From: Candidatus Pacearchaeota archaeon
GTDB lineage: Archaea; Nanoarchaeota; Nanoarchaeia; Pacearchaeales; GW2011-AR1
NCBI GenBank assembly: GCA_002686195.1
Contig: NZAS01000125.1
Span: 1 to 17,038 of the forward strand
Direction of reading: 5' to 3'
DNA: 17,038 nt
Shown: one piece after another, positions 1 through 7,200 of the stretch
Layout: each line of letters opens with the position of its first letter
Numbering within the stretch: the stretch's first letter is position 1
Notes under the pieces: generated by a model
What the model was told of the DNA's origin: nothing
The model's database searches: none
Seen by the model: the letters and a program-made list of their open reading frames with translations, nothing else
Translations under genes and position numbers: made by a program

Positions 1-538
1 CTATTGGAGTTGTATCTAAGGTTACATTCTGTGTATCAGAAGTTGTATCAACAAACACTCCAGCACTCCAGTTGTTTGCTGATGTATCATTAGTATAAAA
101 ACTTGGGTCTATATCCAGATAATATTTTTCACCTACTAAATAAATATCATTTCCTAAATATTCCATTTCCCAATTACAATCTATATTAGATAAATTTCCC
201 TGTTGAAAATTTATTTTATCGTTGGAAATAGCAAGTTCTGTTGGTTCATTCCAATCAAAAGTACAGCTTAATCCATCAATGGTTTCTAATCTGTATCCTC
301 CTAAAATTCTTTTACTAATTGATGTTCCTTCAGATAAAGTATAACTATATCCATCTGAATCTTTCATTACATAATTTTTATAATCAATATGTCTTGTTAC
401 AATATTAGTAGAATTTTTATCAATTAATTTAATTCCTTGTTCATAATCTTTTGAATTGAAAAGAGTAACTTCAAATAATTTTGTTGATACACTTCCAATT
501 AATAATATACTGATAAATAAAATAATTAAAATTTTCAT
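1..538 (-). CDS. Secreted protein of unknown function, C-terminus cut by the window edge
   Basis: The reading frame is open from the ATG at 538 to the left edge (179 codons). The start shares bases with the stop of the upstream fibre-like gene (TAATG) and has a good ribosome site, CAGGAGTAAAG, so the two are translationally coupled. The N-terminus MKILIILFISILLIGSVSTK is a clear signal peptide. The rest is polar and predicted beta-rich with N-x-S/T sequons (NLS, NDT, NWS, NVT) and two cysteines about 30 residues apart (in LSCTF and DCNW). The visible end (AGVFVDTTSDTQNVTLDTTPI) resembles the beta-strand spacing of secreted archaeal surface proteins. I recognise no catalytic motif. Its position just behind a fibre-like gene suggests a surface or virion-exposed role (inference). 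Confidence 0.8.
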   Translation of the reverse strand, partial: MKILIILFISILLIGSVSTKLFEVTLFNSKDYEQGIKLIDKNSTNIVTRHIDYKNYVMKDSDGYSYTLSEGTSISKRILGGYRLETIDGLSCTFDWNEPTELAISNDKINFQQGNLSNIDCNWEMEYLGNDIYLVGEKYYLDIDPSFYTNDTSANNWSAGVFVDTTSDTQNVTLDTTPI

Positions 539-1479
539 TAGCACTTTACTCCTGATTCTGCATTAGAGATAACTATATCTGTAGAATTTGCACACATGAA
601 CATTGTACAAGCTGGATTAAAACAAATCCATTCTGAAACACTAATATTTTTTGTAAAATTTGAATATCCAGAAACATTTAAATTTCCTGTAATTTCAACA
701 TCACCAATAACTTCAAACTTTGTACTAGGTTCACTTGTTCCAATTCCTACATTTCCATTTGTCCCATTAACAAATAATAAAGTATCAGATGAATTAGTTA
801 TATTTAATAAATTTCCTGTTCCATTAACTTCTAAAACTGCAGTTGGTGTTGCAGTTCCTATTCCTACAAAATCACCTAAAGCAGAAAGAATAACATTTAC
901 TCCATTTTTTAACCATGAAGTTGAATTAATTTGTCCTTCAAGTAAGGGTTCTAAATTTGCTGTGGAATTAATAGATTCATAAGTAGAATTAAATGTTGAA
1001 TATACATTTGTAAAATTTAAAAGTTCTTGTATATTTTCTGTTGTATTAAGAGCATATAGAGAATTACCATGATTTTCATTCCATGTAACATTATCACCAG
1101 AGATTCCAGTTAACTGACTTCCATCTCCAAATATAAAAGAACCTGTAACATTTCCAGGAGTCATGTTTAAATTACTAACATTAGTTGGAGAAATTTCTGT
1201 CCCTATTCTTTGAAGGAGTGATGTAATTCCACTAAGAATTTTAGCAATCCAAGCATTACTTCCTGAATCAAATTGTAAAACTTGTTCATCAGTTGGTGAA
1301 GGAATACTTACATCTGCTAATTGAGAAAGATTAGTTATATTGATTCCAGAATAAACAGTTACACTTGCAGGATTAGTTGTAACTTCTACAACTTCTTGAT
1401 CATATCCAAATTGTTCTCCAGAAATAAATGGAATAAAAATTAACAAACTTAATATTAGAAATACAATACCTCTTCCCAT
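538..1479 (-). CDS. Secreted fibre-like protein with VGIGT repeats
   Basis: 313 aa. Residues 1-20 form a signal peptide (MGRGIVFLILSLLIFIPFIS). Residues 49-82 hold a LSQLADVSI-SPTDEQVLQFDSGSNAWI segment of the kind repeated in phage tail fibres. A GDGSQLTGI element follows at about 118-126. Two VGIGT motifs at 205-209 and 244-248 are each followed by a P-x-x-x-x-EV strand (TPTAVLEVNG; PSTKFEVIGD). Such repeats are common in trimeric fibres, often ahead of S74-type chaperone domains, but no such domain is visible here. The C-terminal 30 residues contain four cysteines (C286, C291, C296, C313). More than ten N-x-S/T sequons are present. It is probably a receptor-binding or spike fibre on a virion or cell surface (inference). 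It heads its own transcription unit, with no ribosome site ahead of the ATG and a TATA box about 25 bases upstream, so it is probably leaderless. Confidence 0.82.
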   Translation of the reverse strand: MGRGIVFLILSLLIFIPFISGEQFGYDQEVVEVTTNPASVTVYSGINITNLSQLADVSIPSPTDEQVLQFDSGSNAWIAKILSGITSLLQRIGTEISPTNVSNLNMTPGNVTGSFIFGDGSQLTGISGDNVTWNENHGNSLYALNTTENIQELLNFTNVYSTFNSTYESINSTANLEPLLEGQINSTSWLKNGVNVILSALGDFVGIGTATPTAVLEVNGTGNLLNITNSSDTLLFVNGTNGNVGIGTSEPSTKFEVIGDVEITGNLNVSGYSNFTKNISVSEWICFNPACTMFMCANSTDIVISNAESGVKC

Positions 1480-1480
1480 T

Positions 1481-1530
1481 TAGTTATTAATAAAATGGGT
1501 TTTATAAATATTACTATTTTTTAATAACTA
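1481..1530 (-). promoter_or_regulatory. Promoter of the fibre-like gene: TATA box inside a 10-bp inverted repeat
   Basis: TTTATAAA at 1501-1508 lies 22-29 bases ahead of the ATG at 1479, the normal archaeal TATA-to-start distance for a leaderless transcript. A perfect inverted repeat brackets it: TAGTTATTAA at 1481-1490 and TTAATAACTA at 1521-1530, with 30 bases between. One arm would cover the start region and the other the area upstream of the TATA/BRE. It could be an operator bound by a dimer or looped tetramer. AT-rich chance repeats cannot be excluded. Confidence 0.5.
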
Positions 1531-1593
1531 AAAATGAGTAAAATTTAATTTAAAAGGTTTGCTTAGTTATCTTCTTTTTCTTTTTTCCTTAGT

Positions 1594-1833
1594 TTATCTT
1601 TTAAGTTTTCTAAGTTTTCTTATTCCTACAAATCTTGCAACATTTGCGTTCTTTCCTCTTCTTTGTCTTTCTCCACGATTCCATGTAGAATGGTACGCTT
1701 TTGCTCTTTGTATTGCATTTTGCTTACTTCTTGCTAATATATGAATAGGATATTTACTTGCAATTACCTTTCCCTTTGAATTAAATAAAGTTGCAGTAGT
1801 TGTAAATCTTTTTAACTTTGTTTTTATTACCAT
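1594..1833 (-). CDS. Small basic protein, possible DNA-binding
   Basis: 79 aa, extremely rich in Lys and Arg (MVIKTKLKRFTTTATLFNSK at the start, a GERQRRGKNANVARF stretch and LRKLKR at the end), no membrane segment and no cysteine. It is the last of four basic genes. The start at 1833 lies two bases after the preceding stop, and its ribosome site (AAGGAGGAAAAAATAAAT) is inside the end of that gene. The charge and the place next to coat-type genes recall small basic nucleoproteins of archaeal viruses, such as VP2 of fusellovirus SSV1. That is an analogy of position and composition only; I see no sequence match. A ribosomal-protein-like fold is an alternative reading. Confidence 0.8.
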   Translation of the reverse strand: MVIKTKLKRFTTTATLFNSKGKVIASKYPIHILARSKQNAIQRAKAYHSTWNRGERQRRGKNANVARFVGIRKLRKLKR

Positions 1834-1835
1834 AT

Positions 1836-2003
1836 TTATTTTTTCCTCCTTTTCTTTTTCTCTCTAATTCCTTCAATCTCCAAATTACTTAATCTGTTTC
1901 TAGAATTTCTTAAATCTTTTCCAACTTCTCCAAATAGTGCTGGTGAACCAGGAATTGGTCGGAATAACCTTTTTCCTATTCTTTTAAATTTTTTTCTTGC
2001 CAT
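1836..2003 (-). CDS. Small basic protein, possible DNA-binding
   Basis: 55 aa, beginning MARKKFKRIGKRLFRPIPGS and ending in REKKKRRKK. The frame is open further upstream, but I chose the ATG at 2003 because it has the same leader (GGAGG, ten A/T bases, ATGGCA) as the two preceding genes, and an upstream start would overlap the 49-aa gene almost completely. The body has an N-terminal basic patch, a PIPGSPALFGEVGKDL middle and a Lys/Arg tail. No family is recognised. It is probably a nucleic-acid-binding member of the basic cassette (inference). Confidence 0.72.
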   Translation of the reverse strand: MARKKFKRIGKRLFRPIPGSPALFGEVGKDLRNSRNRLSNLEIEGIREKKKRRKK

Positions 2004-2004
2004 T

Positions 2005-2154
2005 TTATTTTTTCCTCCCTTTTGTTTTAAGATATTTCCATACTGGTTTTCCAGTTCTATTCCATTTAATAAGATATTCTTTTCCCGTTTTTTTATTTCT
2101 AAATACTTCATTACCTAAAATATCTCTAACTTTTATATAATCATTTTTTGCCAT
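2005..2154 (-). CDS. Small basic 49-aa protein
   Basis: The ATG at 2154 is preceded by the same GGAGGAAAAAATAAA leader as its neighbours and opens a 49-codon frame ending in TAA at 2005-2007, one base before the next ATG. The protein starts MAKNDYIKVRDILGNEVFRN, then KKTGKEYLIKWNRTGKPVWK and a basic YLKTKGRKK tail. It has two Trp residues and alternating strand-like segments, and could be a small beta-barrel or nucleic-acid-binding fold. The identical leader and exact fit between neighbours are the main evidence. Function unknown. Confidence 0.75.
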   Translation of the reverse strand: MAKNDYIKVRDILGNEVFRNKKTGKEYLIKWNRTGKPVWKYLKTKGRKK

Positions 2155-2180
2155 TTTATTTTTTCCTCCTTTCAACTTAC

Positions 2181-2375
2181 TTAACTATGGTATAATAATT
2201 TGCCACTTTTACTCCTTACATCTATAATGGTGTAAAATGCCTTTTTTCCTTTTGGTGCTCTTTTGTCTAAACTTGGTGCTCTACTTATTGTTAATTTAGC
2301 ACCGAAAGGTGTTGTATGTCGCATTTTTTTTAGTAGTTCTTTTCTACTTTTTGCATATTTATATGTTCCTGCCAT
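2181..2375 (-). CDS. Small basic 64-aa protein
   Basis: 64 aa from the ATG at 2375 (MAGTYKYAKSRKELLKKMRH...). A start 21 bases upstream is possible but would place the GGAGG ribosome site inside the gene, so 2375 is preferred. It has a basic helix-like N-terminus, then TTPFGAKLTISRAPSLDKRA and a possible strand region AFYTIIDVRSKSGKLLYHS. No cysteine and no membrane segment. It is the first of the four-gene basic cassette that follows the coat-like pair. I do not recognise the family; a role in binding or condensing DNA in the virion is inference. Confidence 0.78.
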   Translation of the reverse strand: MAGTYKYAKSRKELLKKMRHTTPFGAKLTISRAPSLDKRAPKGKKAFYTIIDVRSKSGKLLYHS

Positions 2376-2412
2376 TTTATTTTTTCCTCCTTTCACTTTT
2401 GTGATTATAAAA

Positions 2413-2431
2413 GTCCCACAAACATTGGGAC
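2413..2431 (-). terminator. Hairpin with T-run behind the coat-like genes
   Basis: GTCCCA (2413-2418) and TGGGAC (2426-2431) form a 6-bp perfect stem with a 7-base loop, followed on the minus strand by TTTTATAAT. It lies 25 bases after the stop of the second coat-like gene and ahead of the basic cassette. It looks like a terminator or partial attenuator, though hairpins are not the usual archaeal stop signal; it could also be an RNA-stabilising 3' end. Confidence 0.45.
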
Positions 2432-2455
2432 AAAATAATAATTTAACTTTAGGTT

Positions 2456-3025
2456 CTATAGAGAACTTCCTCCTCCAACACCCATTTGTCCAGCATTTCT
2501 TACAAGAAGAACTAATGCTCCAAATAAGAAAACAACTGCAACAATCAATAGGATGGTAGGAACTTTCTTAGAGACGTTATTAATACCTTTTGTGAAATTA
2601 GTTGTTACTCCTGTCGCTGAACTTTCAGCAGTTCCTGCGTACGATGTAGTTGAATTAATAGTCCAAGCAGTACCTCCGAACTCAGCACTTGTATTTGTAA
2701 CTGTACAAGTAGCAGCTGTAACTGAATAATTAGCTGCTGTTATTGCAAAACCAGTTGCATTTACTGCAGAATCTATTGTACATGAAGATGATAACAAGGT
2801 ATCATTTCCAAAAATAGACCCTGTAGCATTAACCACAGTTATAACTTCGTTAGATTCAGTTGTTGATGCTTTACTATCATCAAATAATCCTGCATCAAGT
2901 AAGGTAGATGTAATTACAAGAATTACAATTACTGCAATAATCAATCCACCAATTCCCATAATGGTATTAGTAACAACTCCTCCCTTCTTATTTTTAGGAA
3001 GAAGTTTTAATTTCTCTAAGTTCAT
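2456..3025 (-). CDS. Two-helix coat-like membrane protein, long paralogue
   Basis: 189 aa. The N-terminus MNLEKLKLLPKNKKGG is a basic segment ending in Gly-Gly, followed by a hydrophobic helix (about 24-44). A second helix spans about 156-175, then a short Gly/Ser tail (MGVGGGSSL). Both ends are almost identical to those of the adjacent 111-aa gene. Between the helices this copy carries roughly 80 extra residues with many N-x-S/T sequons and two cysteines (C82, C107) that could form a disulphide. Known: the coat proteins of spindle-shaped archaeal viruses (fusellovirus VP1/VP3, His1 VP21) are short proteins with two hydrophobic helices, and in fuselloviruses they occur as paralogues. Inference: this is a coat variant with an exposed, glycosylated loop. 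The KKGG-V junction also fits a class III (pilin-type) signal, an alternative reading. Its ribosome site (GGTGGTGG) is in the end of the upstream gene. Confidence 0.8.
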   Translation of the reverse strand: MNLEKLKLLPKNKKGGVVTNTIMGIGGLIIAVIVILVITSTLLDAGLFDDSKASTTESNEVITVVNATGSIFGNDTLLSSSCTIDSAVNATGFAITAANYSVTAATCTVTNTSAEFGGTAWTINSTTSYAGTAESSATGVTTNFTKGINNVSKKVPTILLIVAVVFLFGALVLLVRNAGQMGVGGGSSL

Positions 3026-3030
3026 TGCAT

Positions 3031-3366
3031 TTACAATGAACCACCACCACCTACTCCCATTACTCTAGCATTTCTTACAAGCAATATTAATGCTCCAAAT
3101 AAGAAAACTACTGCAACGATTAACAGAATAGTTGGGATTTTCTTAGACACGTTTCCAATACCTTCGGTAAAGTTAGATTGTAATGCTTGAGCAGAATCAT
3201 TTGCTGCTGTATTTGTCAAAAGATTTGCGTCAAGTAAAGTAGATGTAATTACAAGAATTACAATTACTCCGATAATTAAACCTCCAACACCCATTATAGT
3301 ATTAGTAACAACCCCTCCTTTCTTATGTTTAGGAAGAAGAAGCTTCATTTGTTTTTCTAGATTCAT
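3031..3366 (-). CDS. Two-helix coat-like membrane protein, short paralogue (candidate major coat protein)
   Basis: 111 aa: basic N-terminus ending KHKKGG, helix 1 at about 26-46 (VGGLIIGVIVILVITSTLL), a short polar linker (about 47-77) with sequons NDS, NFT and NVS, helix 2 at about 78-97 (PTILLIVAVVFLFGALILLV) and a Gly-rich tail. Size and two-helix layout match coat proteins of spindle-shaped archaeal viruses. The strong ribosome site AAAGGAGG eight bases before the ATG and a separate promoter-like region suggest high expression. It is followed after 5 bases by its longer paralogue. Capsid function is inferred from architecture and context, not from sequence identity. An archaellin/pilin subunit is less likely, because those have one helix and a C-terminal beta domain. 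Confidence 0.82.
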   Translation of the reverse strand: MNLEKQMKLLLPKHKKGGVVTNTIMGVGGLIIGVIVILVITSTLLDANLLTNTAANDSAQALQSNFTEGIGNVSKKIPTILLIVAVVFLFGALILLVRNARVMGVGGGGSL

Positions 3367-3428
3367 TTGAATTACCTCCTTTCACCTGTATAAAAATATT
3401 TCATTAAAAATGTATAGTGATTCTTACT

Positions 3429-3457
3429 TTAAAAATATATTTGTTACACTGTTACAC
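3429..3457 (-). promoter_or_regulatory. Probable promoter of the coat-like genes with a direct repeat upstream
   Basis: On the minus strand a TATA-like ATATATTTTTAAA lies at about 3428-3440. That predicts a transcript start near 3410 and a leader of about 45 bases containing the AAAGGAGG site. Directly upstream is an 8-base tandem repeat (plus strand TGTTACAC twice, 3442-3457), which overlaps the stop of the previous gene. The heptamer TGTTACA is also the half-site of the palindrome at 12144-12158. A second TATA-like stretch at 3388-3398 would start transcription on top of the ribosome site, so it is less likely. Confidence 0.45.
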
Positions 3458-3781
3458 TTCATTTCTATTTCTATCAAAGAATAACCAAAACCCAGACATT
3501 ATTGTAACAACAACTACAACTGATAAAGTTGTAAGCTGTATCATCCCTTCAATTACTGTTAATGGTAGTGAAATAACTAAAGTAGATAACGATGCTATTG
3601 TTGTCCACATAGGAATATCCATTCTTCCTATTCTTTTATTTTGTGCATTTGCTCCTCCAATTAAAACTACAAAGAAAACAAATAATAAAAACATCGGCAT
3701 AAAAATTGGAACTGCTGTTACTGTTCCAATTATTGCATCATCTATTCCACCTGTTAAATTAGGTGAATCAAACAAAACCAT
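3452..3781 (-). CDS. Small three-helix membrane protein
   Basis: 109 aa from the ATG at 3781. The frame is open to 3892, but the ATG at 3781 is one base after the stop of the upstream gene and has a GGGAGGAACC ribosome site, so the longer version is rejected. Hydrophobic helices at about 18-44, 58-76 and 82-101. A short soluble N-terminus (MVLFDSPNLTGGIDDAI), a charged loop (QNKRIGRMDIPMW) and a charged C-terminus (FFDRNRNEV) are the conserved-looking elements. From memory this style of protein recurs in DPANN-associated elements next to the gene upstream, but I cannot verify that here. It is probably a minor virion or assembly membrane protein (inference). Last gene of the eight-gene run. 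Confidence 0.78.
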   Translation of the reverse strand: MVLFDSPNLTGGIDDAIIGTVTAVPIFMPMFLLFVFFVVLIGGANAQNKRIGRMDIPMWTTIASLSTLVISLPLTVIEGMIQLTTLSVVVVVTIMSGFWLFFDRNRNEV

Positions 3782-3782
3782 C

Positions 3783-4217
3783 TTAATCTGGGTTCCTCCC
3801 AAACCATGATTTATAAGCATATCTAAATCCAACAAAAGCAAGGAAAGAAGATAATGCAACCAGAACAATTCCAAAAGAATTACTGCCTCCAAAGATTTGT
3901 ATTTTCACAATGGAATATATTGCTGGAAGCATTCCAATTAAAGTAAATATTCCTACTTTAAACTGTCCTCCTGATTCTGTTACCTGGTCTCCAGATTTAG
4001 CTTCACTTTGTCTAAAAGTATCTCCTGTTGAATTTGCATCCACATTAAATTGACTAACATTATTTCTGAGACTCGTATCTAAATTGGAAAATGAACTATC
4101 GTCGGACAAACTAATATCTGCATTATTATCTATTGCAAAATTAAGAGCAAAACTAATTATTGCTATTGAAAATAAAACAATCATTACAATACTTCCTACA
4201 TATTTTATCTCTCCCAT
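3783..4217 (-). CDS. Membrane protein with exposed loop, three helices
   Basis: 144 aa. Helix 1 at about 6-28, a polar Ser/Asp/Asn-rich loop at about 29-87 (sequons NVS and NST) and two C-terminal helices at about 89-105 and 113-131, ending in a charged YKSWFGRNPD. The start at 4217 shares bases with the stop of the 1203-aa glycoprotein gene (TAATG), with GAGGATATA ahead of it. The loop between helices 1 and 2 is likely outside, so it may be glycosylated. No enzyme motif is visible. Close coupling with the large glycoprotein and the next small membrane protein suggests a shared membrane complex (inference). Confidence 0.78.
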   Translation of the reverse strand: MGEIKYVGSIVMIVLFSIAIISFALNFAIDNNADISLSDDSSFSNLDTSLRNNVSQFNVDANSTGDTFRQSEAKSGDQVTESGGQFKVGIFTLIGMLPAIYSIVKIQIFGGSNSFGIVLVALSSFLAFVGFRYAYKSWFGRNPD

Positions 4218-7200
4218 TATATCCTCTTTGCTCCTTTAATTAATACAATAACTATTGCAATAAATAACCATAAGATAGTTGCTCCTGCTCCTATAAATGA
4301 ATTAACTCCTGTATCCATTAAGTTTAATGTTATGTTTAATATAATTCCTATTGCAATAAATACTCCAGTGATCATTGGACTGCTGCTTATTCCAATTCCA
4401 ATTAAAGTTAATAAAATAAATATTGAAAGGAAAGCAAGATTTGAACCATAAACATCTACTGATGATTGAGCAAGAGATGTTGTTCCTCCTCCAACTTTAA
4501 CTCCATCTTTTTCTATTGTAACAACAACACTTCCATTACCAAAGGTTGATGGAACAGCACAAGTAAGAGTTCCTGAACTACTTGTCAATATATCATCACA
4601 AACAGAACGATTACCTAAACCATCAAATAAAGTTGCGTTCAAAGAAACTTCTGATTGTGTTCCACTAGGTATACTAAAAATTGATGTAATAATCCTTGAT
4701 GTTCTATTGTAATCTAAACTAAAAGAGAAGTCTTCTAGTTGAGTAAAATCTTGAAGACCTGCAGAACTTCCAAAACTATTTAAATTAATTTCACAATCAT
4801 CTATTCCTGCATTATCACATACAGGAAATTTATCTGCAAATGTTGCAAGTAATTCTCCATTCTTTATAATGATAAAAGTATATTTAACATCATTCAATTC
4901 TAAGTTAGCAACTGTTGCTCCTGCAAAATCAGTCTTAGGAATCTCAACAGTTTTGAAAACTCCTTCATCAACATACTTTCTTTGAACTTGTATTAATACT
5001 CCTGCAACAGGAAGGAAACTTTGATCCTTATATATTACTTTAAACTCTTGAGCATTTGTTGAATCTAAATCAAATAATGTTATGTTGGTATGTAAGTCTT
5101 GTTCATTAAGAGTATCATTTTGTATATGGTAAAACTCTTGTGTATAATCATCTGCTGAATATTCTATCTCTGCATCAACACTAAAATTCGCTCCAGATAA
5201 ATTACTACTTAAACATACTTGAAAAGGATTTGTTTTATTATAAAATTTAGTAAAGTTAATTACTTCTATACTTCTATCTAATGTGAACACTTGAAGATTT
5301 AATTTTCCAGATGTATTTTGATTTGTTGGATTAAGAAATATCTGTGATCTTTCATCAACTATTGTAAAGTTATATAAAACATTAGTGTTTGTTGTACAAT
5401 TATCTACTGATAATTCAGATACTGATTGATTATGGAATGTTGAATTAAATGGATTATCTGTTCCATTGTTTAAAACAATTTCCCAATAGAAAGTTAAGTT
5501 TACTTGTGCATCTACATTTGGAATTAATAAGTTTCTTGTAAATAATAAGCTATCACCAGAGCCAATTTTTGTTCCAGTATTACTTGTTCCATTATAAACT
5601 AATGATGCTCTTGAGTTTGGAAATGTTGTACTATTAATTGTAATGTTTATTGTGAATGTTTCTGTGTTTCCTTCAACTGTAGAATTACTAAATGTTTCTG
5701 TTATCTCCTTAATAATATATACCCATTCTGTAAAATTAGATCCTTCATTTCCATAAGTATCATTAGAATAAAATGTTAAATTCTGTTGAGAGTTTGTAGT
5801 AAAAGTATAATTATTATCTGCACAAGTTAAACTAGTGTTTGTAGAATTATAATTAAACCAACAACTATCTAAATGAGGATCTGAAACACTCCAATTAATA
5901 GTTAAGTTAGATCCAGATACATGATAATTAATATATCCTCTTGGAGAAGAAACATTTATTACAGAAGCAGTTGAATCAATTAAGAATGTCCTTAAACTTC
6001 CAGTAGAATTTACACTAACTATTCCATCACTTGCATTACACGTCCAGTCATGCACTCCATCTCCTAATCCACTAATATTTATTTCTAAACTTAAATTAAC
6101 ATCTGCACTCGCATTCACAACACTATAATTAACAATATCATCTATAATTAGGTCTAATTGTGTAACTCCTCCACCTGTTCTTACTGCACTACAATTAAAA
6201 TTTAAATCTGTAACTGAAATATTTGTATTATTTACAGGACTATTTAAAATAACCGACGGAGCAAGAGCAATCCTAAAAGACTGACTTTCACTATTATTTT
6301 CATTTCCATTTACATCCATACAAAAATACTTCACTTCAAAACTCCCCTCTGACATAGTTATATTCTCTAAAGTATAATCATTTGGAGAAGTAGTTACATT
6401 TACCAAAGTAAAATTACTTGCCCCATTATTTATTGTCCCATTACAACCCTCTTCTCCTATATCATCATTAAACGTAATATTAAATAATGTCGTCGTCGCA
6501 GAATACGTTTGATTTAACGGACTATTCATTGTAACATTCCCAGCACCACTATCAAAAGGACCTAAACTATGAGTTGTCCCAGCACCTCCATTCCACAAAT
6601 CTTCCAAATCAGCGAGGATACTCCGTGTGTGCAAACTCCATTCATCAAAATGTCCATCACAATAACTCGTAGGACTTCCATACTTACGACAAACTCTTAA
6701 ACTCGCAGGAGAATTATTTCTTAAATCAGTTAAACTTACAGGTGTTCCCTCCTCAGTCGCATTAACATAAACTCTTAAATCAGTTCCATCAGCAATCCAA
6801 CTCAACATGCTATAATCTCCACTTCCAAAAATAGAAATAGAATTAACTTGTGCGTGTGTCCCATCCGCCCTCGTTACCCTAACTCCCATAGTATTATCTG
6901 CATTCTGAAAAACCTCAAATCTCCATCCACCTGTTCCATCTGCACTTTTAGATAAAATTGTCTGATATGCTCCTAATCCATCAGCTTCTGGCTTCCACCA
7001 CAAATTCCCACTAAAAGGTAAAGTTGGTAAATACGACGTCGTCGTAGTATTACTCGCCCAATCAGTAGTATCTCTCTCCCAATCCCCATCATTTCCAACT
7101 TTTCCACTCCCAAAAACAGGAGCGTCATCCATATAAATATGGTTCCCATTTCCACTTGTATCATTACTCCACGACCAATTAAAATATGCAAATAAATCAG

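Larger units (their letters stand above)
1998..2395 (-). repeat. Repeated translation leader ahead of three basic genes
   Basis: Three near-identical copies, read on the minus strand as (AAA)GGAGG, AAAAAATAAA, ATGGCA: 2370-2395, 2149-2174 (the same 26 bases in both) and 1998-2018 (21 bases shared). A fourth, diverged copy precedes the gene starting at 1833. Each copy holds the ribosome site, spacer, start codon and second codon. The neighbouring coding sequences are not alike, so this is either leader duplication with later divergence of the genes, or selection for equal high expression. Confidence 0.7.

Noticed and set aside
596..982. 128-codon plus-strand frame
   Set aside because: Antisense shadow of the fibre-like gene, which has a signal peptide, known repeats and overlapping neighbours.
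2456..3366. Reading the coat-like pair as archaellins or pilins
   Set aside because: The N-terminal signal fits, but a second hydrophobic helix near the C-terminus and the lack of a C-terminal beta domain do not.
3417..3809. 130-codon plus-strand membrane-like frame
   Set aside because: Antisense of the 109-aa membrane protein; repetitive composition and no start signal.
3782..3892. Longer start of the 109-aa membrane protein
   Set aside because: The extension lies entirely within the upstream gene and lacks a ribosome site, while the ATG at 3781 has one and sits one base after the upstream stop.
6973..7191. 72-codon minus-strand frame inside the LamG block
   Set aside because: Out-of-frame shadow of the 1203-aa gene; its length reflects the unusual composition of the block.
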